A stretch of 64,000 nucleotides of DNA from Streptomyces sp. NBC_00234 (GCF_036195325.1 NZ_CP108101.1:8210317-8274316), one strand, 5' to 3'. Counted from the stretch's first letter, positions 53,730 to 63,493 are shown. The notes: generated from the letters alone by a model not told the origin. A program made the numbers and translations.

Positions 53730-54437
53730 ATGACCGCCTTTCGCATCACCTCCGCCGTCGCCAACGCCTTCCCCGACACTCTCATCGCCGTGGTCACCGC
53801 CAGCGGACTGCGCGGCCGCGAACCCTGGCCCGACACCGCCGCCGCCCTCGACGACCTCGAACAGCAGCTGGCCGCCGGTACCTGGACCCCGGCCGACGAG
53901 AGCGACCCGCGTATCGCGTCGTGGCACACCGCCTACCGCTCTTTCGGCACCAACCCCCGCCGCATCCGCCCCAGCGTCGACGCCCTGGGACGCCGCATGG
54001 CCAAGAAGGGCACCCTGCCGCGCATCAATCCGGCCGTCGACTCCTACAACGCTGTCTCCGTCCACCACGGCCTGCCCGCAGGAGCCTTCGACCTCGACCA
54101 CGTCACCGGCGATGTCGAGATCCGGTACGCGGACGGCACCGAGGAGTTCACCCCGCTCGGCGAACCCGACACCACCGAGAACCCCAAGCCCGGTGAGATC
54201 ATCTACACCGATGCCACCGGTGTGCTGACCCGGCACTGGAACCACCGCGACGCCCACCGCACTCGCGTCACCGAGGACTCCACCCGCGTCGCCTTCGTCC
54301 TCGAAACCCTCCACGCCACCCGCGACGGCCACCTGCTCAAGATCGCCGCCGAAGAGCTGCACGGCCTGCTGATGCTCCACGCCGAGCAGACACGCGTGCA
54401 CTACCTCAGCCCGGAACAGCATGAAGCCACAGCGTGA
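53730..54437 (+). CDS. B3/B4 domain protein
   Basis: A 235-residue protein consisting of a B3/B4 domain, the editing-site fold of phenylalanyl-tRNA synthetase beta subunits. YRSFGTNPRRIRPSVDALGR and LPRINPAVDSYNAVSVHHGL and PAGAFDLDHV are the conserved blocks. Stand-alone members may hydrolyse mis-charged tRNA or D-amino-acid adducts (established for the fold, inferred here). It follows the PaiB-like gene by 40 bases in one operon, ahead of a two-way terminator. Confidence 0.9.
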   Translation: MTAFRITSAVANAFPDTLIAVVTASGLRGREPWPDTAAALDDLEQQLAAGTWTPADESDPRIASWHTAYRSFGTNPRRIRPSVDALGRRMAKKGTLPRINPAVDSYNAVSVHHGLPAGAFDLDHVTGDVEIRYADGTEEFTPLGEPDTTENPKPGEIIYTDATGVLTRHWNHRDAHRTRVTEDSTRVAFVLETLHATRDGHLLKIAAEELHGLLMLHAEQTRVHYLSPEQHEATA

Positions 54438-54526
54438 GCCGGGGCGCCCAGCCTTCTCGCGGAGCTGGCCCGGAGTGCACACGCGCCGACACTGCGCAGG
54501 CTTGCGGCGCAGGGGGTGACCGTACG

Positions 54527-54551
54527 GGGCGGCCCGCTTACCGGGCCGCCC
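54527..54551. terminator. Bidirectional hairpin terminator
   Basis: GGGCGGCCCG and CGGGCCGCCC pair perfectly around CTTAC between the convergent B3/B4 and secreted protein genes. Confidence 0.75.
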
Positions 54552-54588
54552 GACTCCGGCAGGTCGCCGGGCCACCTCGATAGGTCTG

Positions 54589-55002
54589 CTACTGCACGGT
54601 GATGGTGAACGACGAGTTCGTCCAGGTGGTGCTGTTGCGGTCGGCGCTCCACACCGTGATGGTGTTCGCAGCGTTGCCGCAGGTGCTCGTCGGCTGACCG
54701 AAGACGATGAGTGTGGCCCACGTGCTGTTGCTCGTGGCCTGGATCGCCGCGTCCTTGAGGTCGTCGATGTCGGGATCGGACACCTTGACGCAGTACTGCC
54801 CGGTGGCGGGCTTCGTTACGGAGGCGACGTTCTTGGCTGCCAGGAGCGTGCCGTCGCTCGCCACCTTGGCGGCGGCGCGGGCGTACGGGGCGTACAGGTC
54901 GACCGGTGCCGCGGAGGCCGTACCGGTCAGGAGCGGGACCGACACCAGGGCGGCGACGGTCAGGGCGACGGCGCGAGCGCGCCCTGTGATGCTGCGGAAC
55001 AT
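54589..55002 (-). CDS. Small secreted protein, paralogue A
   Basis: A 137-residue exported protein. A signal peptide (about residues 1-31, ending GTASAAP) precedes a domain with VDLYAPYARAAAKVASDGTL, GQYCVKV and STCGNAANTITVW. Two cysteines, in YCVKV and TCGNAAN, probably pair. The neighbouring gene at 55107 has the same layout and motifs, so the two are tandem duplicates. The ATG follows AAGGAC. Function unknown. Confidence 0.8.
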   Translation of the reverse strand: MFRSITGRARAVALTVAALVSVPLLTGTASAAPVDLYAPYARAAAKVASDGTLLAAKNVASVTKPATGQYCVKVSDPDIDDLKDAAIQATSNSTWATLIVFGQPTSTCGNAANTITVWSADRNSTTWTNSSFTITVQ

Positions 55003-55106
55003 GGGTTCGTCCTTACATCTCGGCCGCGTCGGTCCCGTGGTCGGGAGCGGCCAGGTCGAGCCGGCGTGCGGGTGGGCCCGATTCCCGGCTGTTCAGGGAG
55101 GGAGGG

Positions 55107-55538
55107 TCAGGGGACGAGAAGGAAGAAGGGCTCGTCCCGGTAGCTATCGGCACTGGTGCCGGTGATGACGGTCACGGTGTCCGCCGCGTTCCCGCACTCG
55201 CCCGACGGGGTGGTGCGCACCATGATCGTTCCCCACGAGGTGCCGCCGTCCGACGCCAGCGTCGCGACCGGGGTGCTACGGCTCACGTCGATTCGGGTGG
55301 CGTCGTCGAACGTCACGCAGTACGCCCCGTCCTGGGGGTGGGTGATCGACTTGATGCCCTTGGACTGCACGCGGGTGCCGTCCCTATTGACCTGGGCGGA
55401 TGCCTGCGCGTACGGGGCCTTGGCCCTGACGGCCGAATCGTCGGCCAGGGCCACGCCTCCGGCCGCTCCCGCGGCCAGCAGGCTCAGCGCGGCGGCCGTC
55501 CCGACGATTCCCCGACGGGACGTGATGGTCTTCAGCAT
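55107..55538 (-). CDS. Small secreted protein, paralogue B
   Basis: A 143-residue exported protein, a tandem paralogue of the one at 54589. After a signal peptide (to about residue 32) it has APYAQASAQVNRDGTRVQSK, GAYCVTF, TSWGTIMVRTTPSGECGNAA and DTVTVITG; the two cysteines are in the same places. Start ATG at 55538 follows GGAAGGAAAC. It lies 105 bases upstream of its copy on the same strand. Related small exported proteins are widespread in Streptomyces without a known role. Confidence 0.8.
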   Translation of the reverse strand: MLKTITSRRGIVGTAAALSLLAAGAAGGVALADDSAVRAKAPYAQASAQVNRDGTRVQSKGIKSITHPQDGAYCVTFDDATRIDVSRSTPVATLASDGGTSWGTIMVRTTPSGECGNAADTVTVITGTSADSYRDEPFFLLVP

Positions 55539-55892
55539 GGGTTTCCTTCCCGGGCAGTGATCGCCAAGCGGCTTGATCACTCAACGCATATAAGCCGATA
55601 CATAGAGTGATAACCAGGCAGGGGGTGGACCGCTCACTCGAACGTGTCAGAAACGAGGGGGCACAGCAGGGGACGGGGCGCAGCGGGGTGTGCGTGTGGG
55701 GTGTGGTGGCAGTGGGTGGGCGTCAGCGGTTTCGAGGTCAGGAATTCCTGGTGGTTGGGGGTCTGTCGTGGATTCTGCTGCTGTCATGAGGTGATCAAGC
55801 CGCTGCTGTTTTTGGCTAGCACGAAGGGGTCTGGCTGTCATGGAGTTCGCTGTCCTGTGTGAGGGCCAGTGGGTGGGGTTTGTGCTGGGGGC

Positions 55893-57230
55893 ATGGCTCG
55901 TGAGCGGTCGGTAGAGGGTGCTCCTGTCACGTCGTCTGCGTGGTCGGGGGATGCGGGGTTGCTGCGCGGTGTGGTCGTGCGGCCTCTGCTGGCGGTGGAC
56001 GAGAGCGGATCGCTCAGGACGCTCCATGTGCGGATCGCGGCCGAGGCCGCGGGGGTGGCGGAGCGGACGGTGTGGCGGTGGCTGTCCGAGGGCCGTGACG
56101 GTCAGATCGAGGCCCGGTCGCGGCGGGGCGGTCTTTCGTTGGGTGACGGTTTGTGGGCGGTGCTCGGTGAGGTGGGCGGGAATGTCGCGGCGTTGCACCG
56201 GCGGCTGGATGAGGCGGAGACGGCAGGAAGGTTGGGGGAGTGGGGCTTGGAGTCGGCCCCGTCGGCGGCAACGTTGCATCGTGTGGTGCGCAGGGATCTC
56301 CGGGCGGGCCGGGTATTGGAGATCGCCCGGCCGGCGAAGACCCGCATCGAGCCCAGCCATTACGACCGGGCGCTGGCAGAGCTGCGGCTCACAGCGGGCC
56401 CTGAGGGGCCGCTGGTCCTGGACAGCGGGCAGACACAGGACCAGCCGCAGTCCGGGCCGCAGACAGTGGCATCCCAGCGGGGGTCGCCGCGGGCGGGTGG
56501 GGTGCGGTTGTACGCGCCGGGGGCCCAGCTGGTCTCGACACGGCAGCTCAGCGGTGTGGTGGAGGCGGTCGGCCATACGGTGGCCGCGCGTGGGGTGTGC
56601 TGTGTGTACGGGGATACGGGCCACGGGAAGACGGTGGCGGTCCAGCAAGCTCTGCATCTGCTGCCGGCCCGGACTCCGGTGTGGCGGGCGGTGGTGGCGG
56701 TCAAACCAGGTCTGCCGCAACTGCGGGCCGCGTTGCTCGACGCGCTCGGTCTGCCCGCGGGTGCGTTGACGCACCGGGCCGGTGCGGCGGACCGGGCGCT
56801 GGCGGAGGCACTTGGACAGCCGGGGGTGTTGTTCCTGGATGATGTCCAGCGCCTGACGCCGCCGTTGCTGGACTACCTGCGTCAGCTCTGGGACGAGCCG
56901 GGCACGGTCGCGGCGCTGGTGTTGTGCGGGGCGGGCAGTGAGCGGGCTGTTGCCCGGGCAGCGGCGCTGAGGTCGAGGGTGCTCACCTGGCACCAGGTGG
57001 ACCGCATGGACACGAACCAGGTGCCTGACACGCTGCAGTTGTTCCATCCGGTGTGGGACGCGGCTGATCCTGCGGATCTCGCGTGGGCGGATGCTTCTAC
57101 CGCCCGCGGCAACTTCCGGACCTGGGCGAAGATCACCTCGCACGTCTACGCCGCCCTCCACCGTAGCCCCGGTGCGGTCGACCGCGCGCTGCTGGAACGG
57201 GCGTGCAGCCGGCTGGGCCCCTACACCTGA
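55893..57230 (+). CDS. HTH-AAA ATPase fusion (TniB/MuB-like), collapsed transposition module
   Basis: A 445-residue protein whose N terminus is the DNA-binding segment of an integrase-type transposase (IAAEAAGVAERTVWRWLSEG, about 48-67) and whose C terminus is the AAA ATPase partner: YGDTGHGKT (Walker A, about 239-247) and VLFLDDVQRL (Walker B, about 312-321). The transposase catalytic and barrel domains between them are missing, so an in-frame deletion probably joined two genes. RGNFRTWAKITSHVYAAL is shared with the second copy at 59.7 kb. The start codon is uncertain. It could bind DNA and ATP but not transpose alone. Confidence 0.72.
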   Translation: MARERSVEGAPVTSSAWSGDAGLLRGVVVRPLLAVDESGSLRTLHVRIAAEAAGVAERTVWRWLSEGRDGQIEARSRRGGLSLGDGLWAVLGEVGGNVAALHRRLDEAETAGRLGEWGLESAPSAATLHRVVRRDLRAGRVLEIARPAKTRIEPSHYDRALAELRLTAGPEGPLVLDSGQTQDQPQSGPQTVASQRGSPRAGGVRLYAPGAQLVSTRQLSGVVEAVGHTVAARGVCCVYGDTGHGKTVAVQQALHLLPARTPVWRAVVAVKPGLPQLRAALLDALGLPAGALTHRAGAADRALAEALGQPGVLFLDDVQRLTPPLLDYLRQLWDEPGTVAALVLCGAGSERAVARAAALRSRVLTWHQVDRMDTNQVPDTLQLFHPVWDAADPADLAWADASTARGNFRTWAKITSHVYAALHRSPGAVDRALLERACSRLGPYT

Positions 57231-57293
57231 CCGCCCGTCTCTTCCTCATCAGTGCGACGGAATTCCTGGCATCGGAGACAACCGGAGGCGACG

Positions 57294-59060
57294 GTGGACA
57301 GCAGGGCCGACCATGTGGACACCACACCGGCAGGACCGCCAGCCGTTGAGGCCGGGGTGCTGGGGGAACAGTCGCTGATCGCGCTGCGCCCGCCGGCGGT
57401 ACGACGGTTGCTGGCAATGCGCGAGCAGCGCCGTCTGACACGGGGCCATGTGCGCCTTGCGGCCGAATGCCTGGGACTTTCGGAACGGACGGTCTGGCGC
57501 TGGCTCGCCGAAGCCACCGACGCTCCCGGCACGGCGGCCCGCCCTGGCGCCCGCCGTGCGGAGCATTTCGAGATCACCGGGCCGATCCGGGTGCTCCTGG
57601 CGTACTGGCACGGGAACGCCTCCGCGGTCCACCGCCAGCTCGTCGCCCGCGCCCGGGACGCGACCACACCGTCGGCCTCTGCTGCAGACACGAGCCCGCA
57701 CGATAAGGCGGTTGCCGGAGTGCCGGGCGGCGCTCCGCTGTCTGCGGTACCGCTCGTGGACCCCGTGCCCTCGCTGTCGACGTTCCTGCGGGCGGTCCGC
57801 CGGGACCTGACAGCGGGAGAGCGGGCCGGCCTCGCCGCAGGACCGGATGCCGCCCGCGCCCATGATGTGTTCGGTAAACGGCCCGTGAAATGGCGAGACC
57901 TGGGAGACCGATCACGTCCAGGCGCCCCTGCTCGTGGACACGGACGGCGACCTCGTACGCCCGTGGATCACCTGGTTCATCGACACGGCGACCAAGGTCA
58001 TCACCGGCACCGCCGTCACCCCCGGCTCCCTCTCACGGGCCTCTGTCCTGGCAGCGCTGCGCGCTGCCGTGCTGCGCACCGACCCCTACGGGCCGGCAGG
58101 AGGGGTGCCGGAGCGAGTGCGCATGGATAGAGGCAAGGACTTCCTGTCCACCACCGTCATCACCGCTTTCGGCATCCTGGGGACGACCGTCGTGGACCTG
58201 CCGCCCTACAGCCCCCACCTGAAGGGCACGGTGGAAAACCTCAACCGCTCGGCCGACCGCATGCTCTTCGCCGCACTGCCCGGCTACACCGTCACCCCCG
58301 CTCGCCGCTCTGCACGGCCAGCCCGGTCCGCTGCGCCCCCGCTGTCCTTCCGCGACTTAACCGCGGAGGTACTCGCGTGGGCTGGTGGAACACCGAGCAC
58401 CGCCCGGCCGCACTGGACGGCCGCACGCCTGTGGAGGCGTGGCAGGCGGACCCCACTCCGCTCACCGATATTCCCGCCGCCGACCTGTGGTCTCTCACCC
58501 TCGAAGACGATGGCCGACCGCGGACACTGACCAGCCACGGTGTGCGGTTCAGGAACCGCGACTACGTCGGCGCGTGGATGACCGGGCAGGCCGGGCGCAC
58601 CGTCCGTGTGCGCTACATGCCCCACCACGACCACGAGATCGAAGTCTGCGACCCGGGGGGCCGGCACCTGGGAACCGCCTACCTCGCCGACGCCGCCACC
58701 CCCGAACAGCTCGAGGCCCTGCGCCAGAGCCGCACTGACCGCGCTCGCCGCCTTCGCACGGAAGCGAAGGCGGCGAAGAAGTTGCGACGGCAGCGCTTTG
58801 CCGCCGTGACAGCGCCGGAAGCTCCCCAGCGGTTGGGCACGGTCACTGCCATAGAGGCGAGCCACGAACTCGTCAGCAGCGAGCACACCGACCTAGCGGC
58901 GCTCGCCCTGCCCGACCTCATCCCGCCCTCCCCGCCGCCGGCCGACTGGAACACCCCCACCGCGCTGCGTGCCACCGCCCCACCGGACACGACAACGCCT
59001 CCCACCGACCTGACCGCCGAAGACGAACCCACCCTCCCCCCAGCCTCCCAGGAGCACACC
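57294..59060 (+). pseudogene. TniA-like transposase, frameshifted
   Basis: A GTG after GGAGGCGAC starts an HTH region (HVRLAAECLGLSERTVWRWL). A shift near 57.90 kb leads to WETDHVQAPLLVDTDGDLVR with the first catalytic Asp, VRMDRGKDFLSTTVITAFG with the second, and LKGTVENLNRSADRMLFAAL with the Glu (retroviral-integrase fold). A second shift near 58.38 kb leads to WWNTEHRPAALDGRTPVEAW and the beta-barrel tail. It reads straight into the ATPase region without a stop. Two shifts split the active site from its flanks, so activity is unlikely. Confidence 0.75.
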
Positions 59061-59827
59061 GTGACCGGTCACCTGCCGCCCTCGGCCAGCGACCACTACA
59101 CGCAACTGCCCGACGCCCAGGTCGTCACCACCCGTGCTCTGCTCACCGCCCGGGAGAACATCACCGACACCATCGCAGCCCGAGCGATGATGTGCATCCA
59201 CGGCGGCGCCGGCCTCGGTAAAACCCTTGCGGTCAACTTCTGCCTGCGCACACTCGATCCGGCCGACGACGTCTGCCGGATCACCTTCCGTGCCCGCCCC
59301 ACCGCCCGCGCTGTGCGCCACGAATTGTTCACGGCACTCGGCCTCCCAGGGGAACCACCTCGCCACCCGAGCGAATTCGACCGCCTCCTCCTTGATGCCC
59401 TCGCCGCGGAACCGCGCACCCTTGTCGTCGACGAATCGCAGTGGCTGAACCGAGAGACGTTCGAGTACTTCCGCTTCGCCTGGGACAACCCGTACACCCA
59501 GATCGCGATCATCTTCGTCGGCGGAGAAGGCGCCCACACCGTGCTCCGCAAAGAGCCGATGCTCTCCTCCCGCATCTTCATCTGGCAGCACTTCACCCGC
59601 CTCACCCCCGAAGAGTCCAGCAGGTCATCCCGCTCTACCACCCCCTGTGGGCCGACGCAGACCCCGACGACATCGCCTTCGCCGACAGCCGCGCCGCCCA
59701 CGGAAACTTCTGCAACTGGGCACGCCTGACCGCCCACACCCGCACCGCCCTTGAGCGCACCGGCCGCACCCAGGTCGACCAAGACCTGTTGCGCTGGGCG
59801 TTCAGCCGCCTGGGAAGCACGGTGTAA
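59061..59827 (+). pseudogene. TniB-like ATPase, frameshifted
   Basis: A GTG after AGGAG begins the AAA ATPase partner: MMCIHGGAGLGKTLAVNFCL is Walker A, PRTLVVDESQWLN Walker B. At about 59.62 kb a missing base moves the C-terminal part to another frame, which reads VIPLYHPLWADADPDDIAFA and RAAHGNFCNWARLTAHTRTA and ends at 59827. These match the C terminus of the fused copy at 57.1 kb. ATP-binding parts survive but the protein would end abnormally. Confidence 0.72.
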
Positions 59828-60006
59828 TTCCACCTGATCCACCAAGGCCCGGTCTCCTGCAAATCGAGCCCTTGCCGGTCTGACCGCGGAACTGCGGGCC
59901 GCACCGGCTTGTCTTGGTAGGCCGGGTCGGGATGGTGGGAGCCGGTGTTGCTCCTGGCCAGTGGAAGCCGAGTTCGGCGAGCTGATGTGACCATGGATAA
60001 CTGCAG

Positions 60007-60024
60007 GCGCGGGCCGGCCCGCGC
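60007..60024. promoter_or_regulatory. 18-bp perfect palindrome before the HEPN-like gene
   Basis: GCGCGGGCC followed directly by GGCCCGCGC, ending 18 bases before the ATG at 60043. It could be an operator. Confidence 0.5.
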
Positions 60025-60042
60025 GGCGTAGCGTGCTTGGCT

Positions 60043-60825
60043 ATGAGTACTTCTGATAGAGGGCGGGAGGATGTCTCCTACCTCGTACCGCTTTTCGCGG
60101 CTGCTGGAGCGTACCGAGACGAAGAACATTTCAGGCTGTTCCCCGAGCCTGTGGCACACAGCCGCCTGGCGGCAGACGACGAGCCGCTTAAGGCGTGGGG
60201 CTCCGCCAAATTCGTTCAGTCCTCCTTCTCCGCCGGGCTGATGCACGTCGAGGCGCTGACGAAGCTGGTGAGAGTTGCAGGGCAAATCGACCCGATCAGC
60301 CTTTGGACGCTGCTGCGCGGCGCCCTCGAAAACTTCGCCACGGCCGTGTGGCTGCTCGACGGCAAGGACCGAGACGAGCGCCGACACCGCGCACTCACGT
60401 TGTGGGCCGAAGACTTCCGCAACCGTCAGCAGCATGAGACCGACGTCCATCACATCGTCACAGGCCCTAAAGAGAAGACCGGAGCCCAGCGGGAGGTTGA
60501 GGTCAAAGACCTTGCCGACAGCCTGGGTCTCCCCAAGCTGCCCAAGCCGAGCGCCGGAGACATCATCGTCAGCGCGGCCACTACCGCCGGACTCGATCCA
60601 AAACTGACCCGGGCGTTGTGGCGCGTGGGCTCCGGCTTCGCCCATGGCCGCTTCTGGCCCTACCTGCGTGCTTCGGAAGTCCGCGGGCTGGCGATAGGGT
60701 CAAACGGCGGCTACCTGCTCAACTTCGTAGTCGACGACGACCAACTCAAGAGCATGGCCGATGCCTGCCAGAAACTCCTTGAACACATCGCTAAGCGATA
60801 CGAGGCCCGCAGCAGCGCGCCGTAG
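60043..60825 (+). CDS. Helical HEPN/DUF5677-like protein
   Basis: A 260-residue, mainly helical protein. SLWTLLRGALENFATAVWLL and RHRALTLWAEDFRNRQQHET suggest a helical bundle. Near the C-terminal third RALWRVGSGFAHGRFWPYL contains Arg-x6-His, the active-site spacing of HEPN RNases and a pattern of DUF5677-like proteins. No toxin partner is obvious next to it. The ATG at 60043 is chosen; a TTG two codons before is possible. It is the second gene from the telomere. The family call is tentative. Confidence 0.6.
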   Translation: MSTSDRGREDVSYLVPLFAAAGAYRDEEHFRLFPEPVAHSRLAADDEPLKAWGSAKFVQSSFSAGLMHVEALTKLVRVAGQIDPISLWTLLRGALENFATAVWLLDGKDRDERRHRALTLWAEDFRNRQQHETDVHHIVTGPKEKTGAQREVEVKDLADSLGLPKLPKPSAGDIIVSAATTAGLDPKLTRALWRVGSGFAHGRFWPYLRASEVRGLAIGSNGGYLLNFVVDDDQLKSMADACQKLLEHIAKRYEARSSAP

Positions 60826-60956
60826 CACCGCTGCCCGGCATCACGCCCACTGCATCCCCAGTTCTGCGAGCGAAGCCCTGGAACGCTCGGGCAGCAGGTT
60901 TGGTGCCTGCTCGTTCTCCCAGGTCAGCGACTTGCCAGGGATAGATTTCCGGGTAT

Positions 60957-63434
60957 TCACCGCGCCCAGTCGACCCCGAGCGTAGCCAACTGCTCGCGCT
61001 GTTCCTGGGTCAGCCCGCCGCGCCTGCTGCGGGTGTTGGAGAGCCATACGCCCAGCCGGACAGTCGTTCCGTCGGGCAGCTCTTCGTTCCAGGACCTCGC
61101 GACGACGGTCTTGCCTTCCCGTTCTTTGTACTGTGTGAGTGCGGTGGTGCCGCGCTCGAACGCCCCGCCCGCTGCTCCCCGCCCGTTTCGTGTCTTGCGG
61201 GCCGGGGCTGCCGACCGCGGGGCGGGCTTCACACCGAGCTGGGCCAGGCGCTCACGCTGCCCGACGGCGAGCCGGTCCCAGCCTTCCCGCTGTACGGCGA
61301 GCCACCGGCCCACGTCCATCCCGTGGACCATCGACCCGGGCTCCACCTGCGCGAGCACGTTGCCGGGCGCCACAAGGCCCGCCAGGGCGGCGTAGTGGCG
61401 CTGCCAGTCGACGGGCCAGTCCGGGTTCCAGTCCGGGTCGATCGCCGCGAGCTGCGCCGCCCTGCGCGCTGCGCGGGCCTCGTCCTTGCCGAGTCCGTTC
61501 TTCTTCCGGGCGTTGGCGAGGAATTGCCCTGCCGGCCGGTCCATGATCGCGGCCGTGACCGGAGCGGCGAGTGTTCCGTACGTCTCGAACCAGGCCCTGG
61601 CCGCGCCGAGGTTTTCCTCCCACGCCGCGTCCGCCGGGTCCCACACGATGTCCAGCGCTTCCAGGTCGGTAGCCCGTTCCGGGAGCATGGTCCCGGAACG
61701 CATCGCCCTGCGCTGGTCCGACAGCCACCTCCCCAGCGGAAACCCGCCCCCGCCCCCGCCCCCGATTCCGCCCCTGACCTCGCTCGTCTCGTCCCTGCCT
61801 TCGACGTGGTTGTACGGGACCGCGAGGTCTCCCTCCCGCTTCCGGTACGCCACAGCCGCCCGGTGGCCGGCCTTCCAGTTCGCGTGCTCGGGCGTGATCA
61901 GGTTGTACTGCACCAGCCGTGCGATCAGAACCGGGTCGCGGTGCGCCCCGAACCGGAGCAGCAACCGCTGCTCCTCGTCCTCGTCGCTCTCCGGCGCCTC
62001 ACCGATCCAGGACGACGTCTGCTCGGTGCGTGTGGCGTCCTCCTGGGGAATTGCCAGCATCTCGACGGCACGTTCATCGTGCGCCCTCAGTCCGGAAAGA
62101 ACCTTCAACAACGGCCCATACGAACCGGAATACGGCATGTCTTCCGGCTTTTCATTCATCCCGAGGAAAACAGGCACAATGAGCGTCGCCAGTTTGTCCT
62201 GCCCGGGCTTCTGCCGCAGCGCCCGACCGATCGCCTGGACGATATCCACGGCCGATCCCTTGGGATCGATCAGGGCAACAGAATCCACGCTTGGAACATC
62301 GACACCCTCACCCAGAACCCGACAATTCGACATCACCGCACGCCCGGCCCGCGCCCCGAACTGCCGCAGCTCCTGCGAGCGCATCTCCGGCCGGTGCTCA
62401 CCCGACAGCCATCCCGACCACACCCGCTCCGGATGCCGCCCAGGGTCGGCCGCGTGCAGCCGGGCCGCGATCCTGCCCAGCCCCTCCGAGAACGCACGGG
62501 CCTCGATCGTGCGGTGGTGGAAGGTGATGCAGGTCGTCAGCTTGTGCTCGCTCATCGCCTCCAGCAGCGCCGCCTGGAGCACCGCCAGGCGCTCACCCCG
62601 AACGTGCTCCTCACGCCGCTCCTCCCCGTACAAACGCTCCAGCGTCAGCCGCTCATCCCGTAGTTCGGCCACCACGATCTGATACCGGGCAAGCAACCCG
62701 CGGCTGATGGCATCCGACAAGGACATCGACCACAGGACAGGCCCGAAGATCGCCTCATCCGCCATGGAACAGGCCATCTCCTGCGGCAGCGGATCGAACG
62801 CCGCCGGCCCCCCGGCAGCAGGCTCCCACCGCCGCGGCGGCCGCTCCATCCAGATCCTCGGCGTCGCCGTCAGATACAACCGCCGCACCGCAGGAAGCTG
62901 CTCCTGGTCGTGCACAGCCGCCCACGCCTTACCCAGCGACCCCGACGTACGGTGCGCCTCGTCCACACACACCAGGTCGAACACGTCCATCGGAAGGCCG
63001 TACAGGCCCTCGTGAGCCTCGATCAGCACCGGCAGGGACGCATACGTCGCGAACACCGTCACCGGCCCGCTGCCGTAATGCAGAGCCAGCTGCGGGGCAC
63101 TGGTCGTCGACGGCACCCCCAGCGCGTACAGACGCGGGTCGTCATCCATCGAGCACACCGCCACCATCGGCCCCGTACGCCCGAAAGCCCGCCACTCACG
63201 CACCGTCTGGGACAGCAGATCGAGCGTCGGAACAAGAACAAGAACACGACCATGAGGGGCAATTCGCTGCGCAGCAGCTGCAGCAATGAAAGTCTTTCCA
63301 GTGCCGCACGCGGCGTGCACCTGCCCGCGCAATCCCTGATCCGGGAAGCGCTGCCCAGGCCGAATTTCCAGCCCCGTGACGATTGCTTCCACCGCTTCCG
63401 CCTGATGCGGGTAGAGCTTGATTCCATCGGCCAT
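60957..63434 (-). CDS. Telomere-adjacent DEAD/DEAH-box helicase, TtrA-like
   Basis: An 825-residue superfamily-2 helicase. HAACGTGKTFIAAAA (Walker A, GTGKT at 44-48), VCVDEAHRT (DEAH 158-161), LYLTATPR (motif III) and SNCRVLGEGVDVPSVDSVAL then IVQAIGRALRQ (motifs V and VI) are complete. Residues about 560-825 contain helicase-associated repeats (MLPERATDLEALDIVWDPAD; VRLGVWLSNTRSRRGGLTQE). It is the last gene before the terminal palindromes, where SLP2-type ttrA helicases involved in conjugal transfer of linear DNA are found. I use the ATG at 63434; the frame upstream is unconserved. Sequence just past the stop (about 60.84-60.96 kb) still resembles another such repeat. Confidence 0.9.
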   Translation of the reverse strand: MADGIKLYPHQAEAVEAIVTGLEIRPGQRFPDQGLRGQVHAACGTGKTFIAAAAAQRIAPHGRVLVLVPTLDLLSQTVREWRAFGRTGPMVAVCSMDDDPRLYALGVPSTTSAPQLALHYGSGPVTVFATYASLPVLIEAHEGLYGLPMDVFDLVCVDEAHRTSGSLGKAWAAVHDQEQLPAVRRLYLTATPRIWMERPPRRWEPAAGGPAAFDPLPQEMACSMADEAIFGPVLWSMSLSDAISRGLLARYQIVVAELRDERLTLERLYGEERREEHVRGERLAVLQAALLEAMSEHKLTTCITFHHRTIEARAFSEGLGRIAARLHAADPGRHPERVWSGWLSGEHRPEMRSQELRQFGARAGRAVMSNCRVLGEGVDVPSVDSVALIDPKGSAVDIVQAIGRALRQKPGQDKLATLIVPVFLGMNEKPEDMPYSGSYGPLLKVLSGLRAHDERAVEMLAIPQEDATRTEQTSSWIGEAPESDEDEEQRLLLRFGAHRDPVLIARLVQYNLITPEHANWKAGHRAAVAYRKREGDLAVPYNHVEGRDETSEVRGGIGGGGGGGFPLGRWLSDQRRAMRSGTMLPERATDLEALDIVWDPADAAWEENLGAARAWFETYGTLAAPVTAAIMDRPAGQFLANARKKNGLGKDEARAARRAAQLAAIDPDWNPDWPVDWQRHYAALAGLVAPGNVLAQVEPGSMVHGMDVGRWLAVQREGWDRLAVGQRERLAQLGVKPAPRSAAPARKTRNGRGAAGGAFERGTTALTQYKEREGKTVVARSWNEELPDGTTVRLGVWLSNTRSRRGGLTQEQREQLATLGVDWAR

Positions 63435-63493
63435 GAGAGAACGACTCCAAGATTCAAGGGGAAGGGGTGGAAGCTCGCTCGTGATGCTACCCG

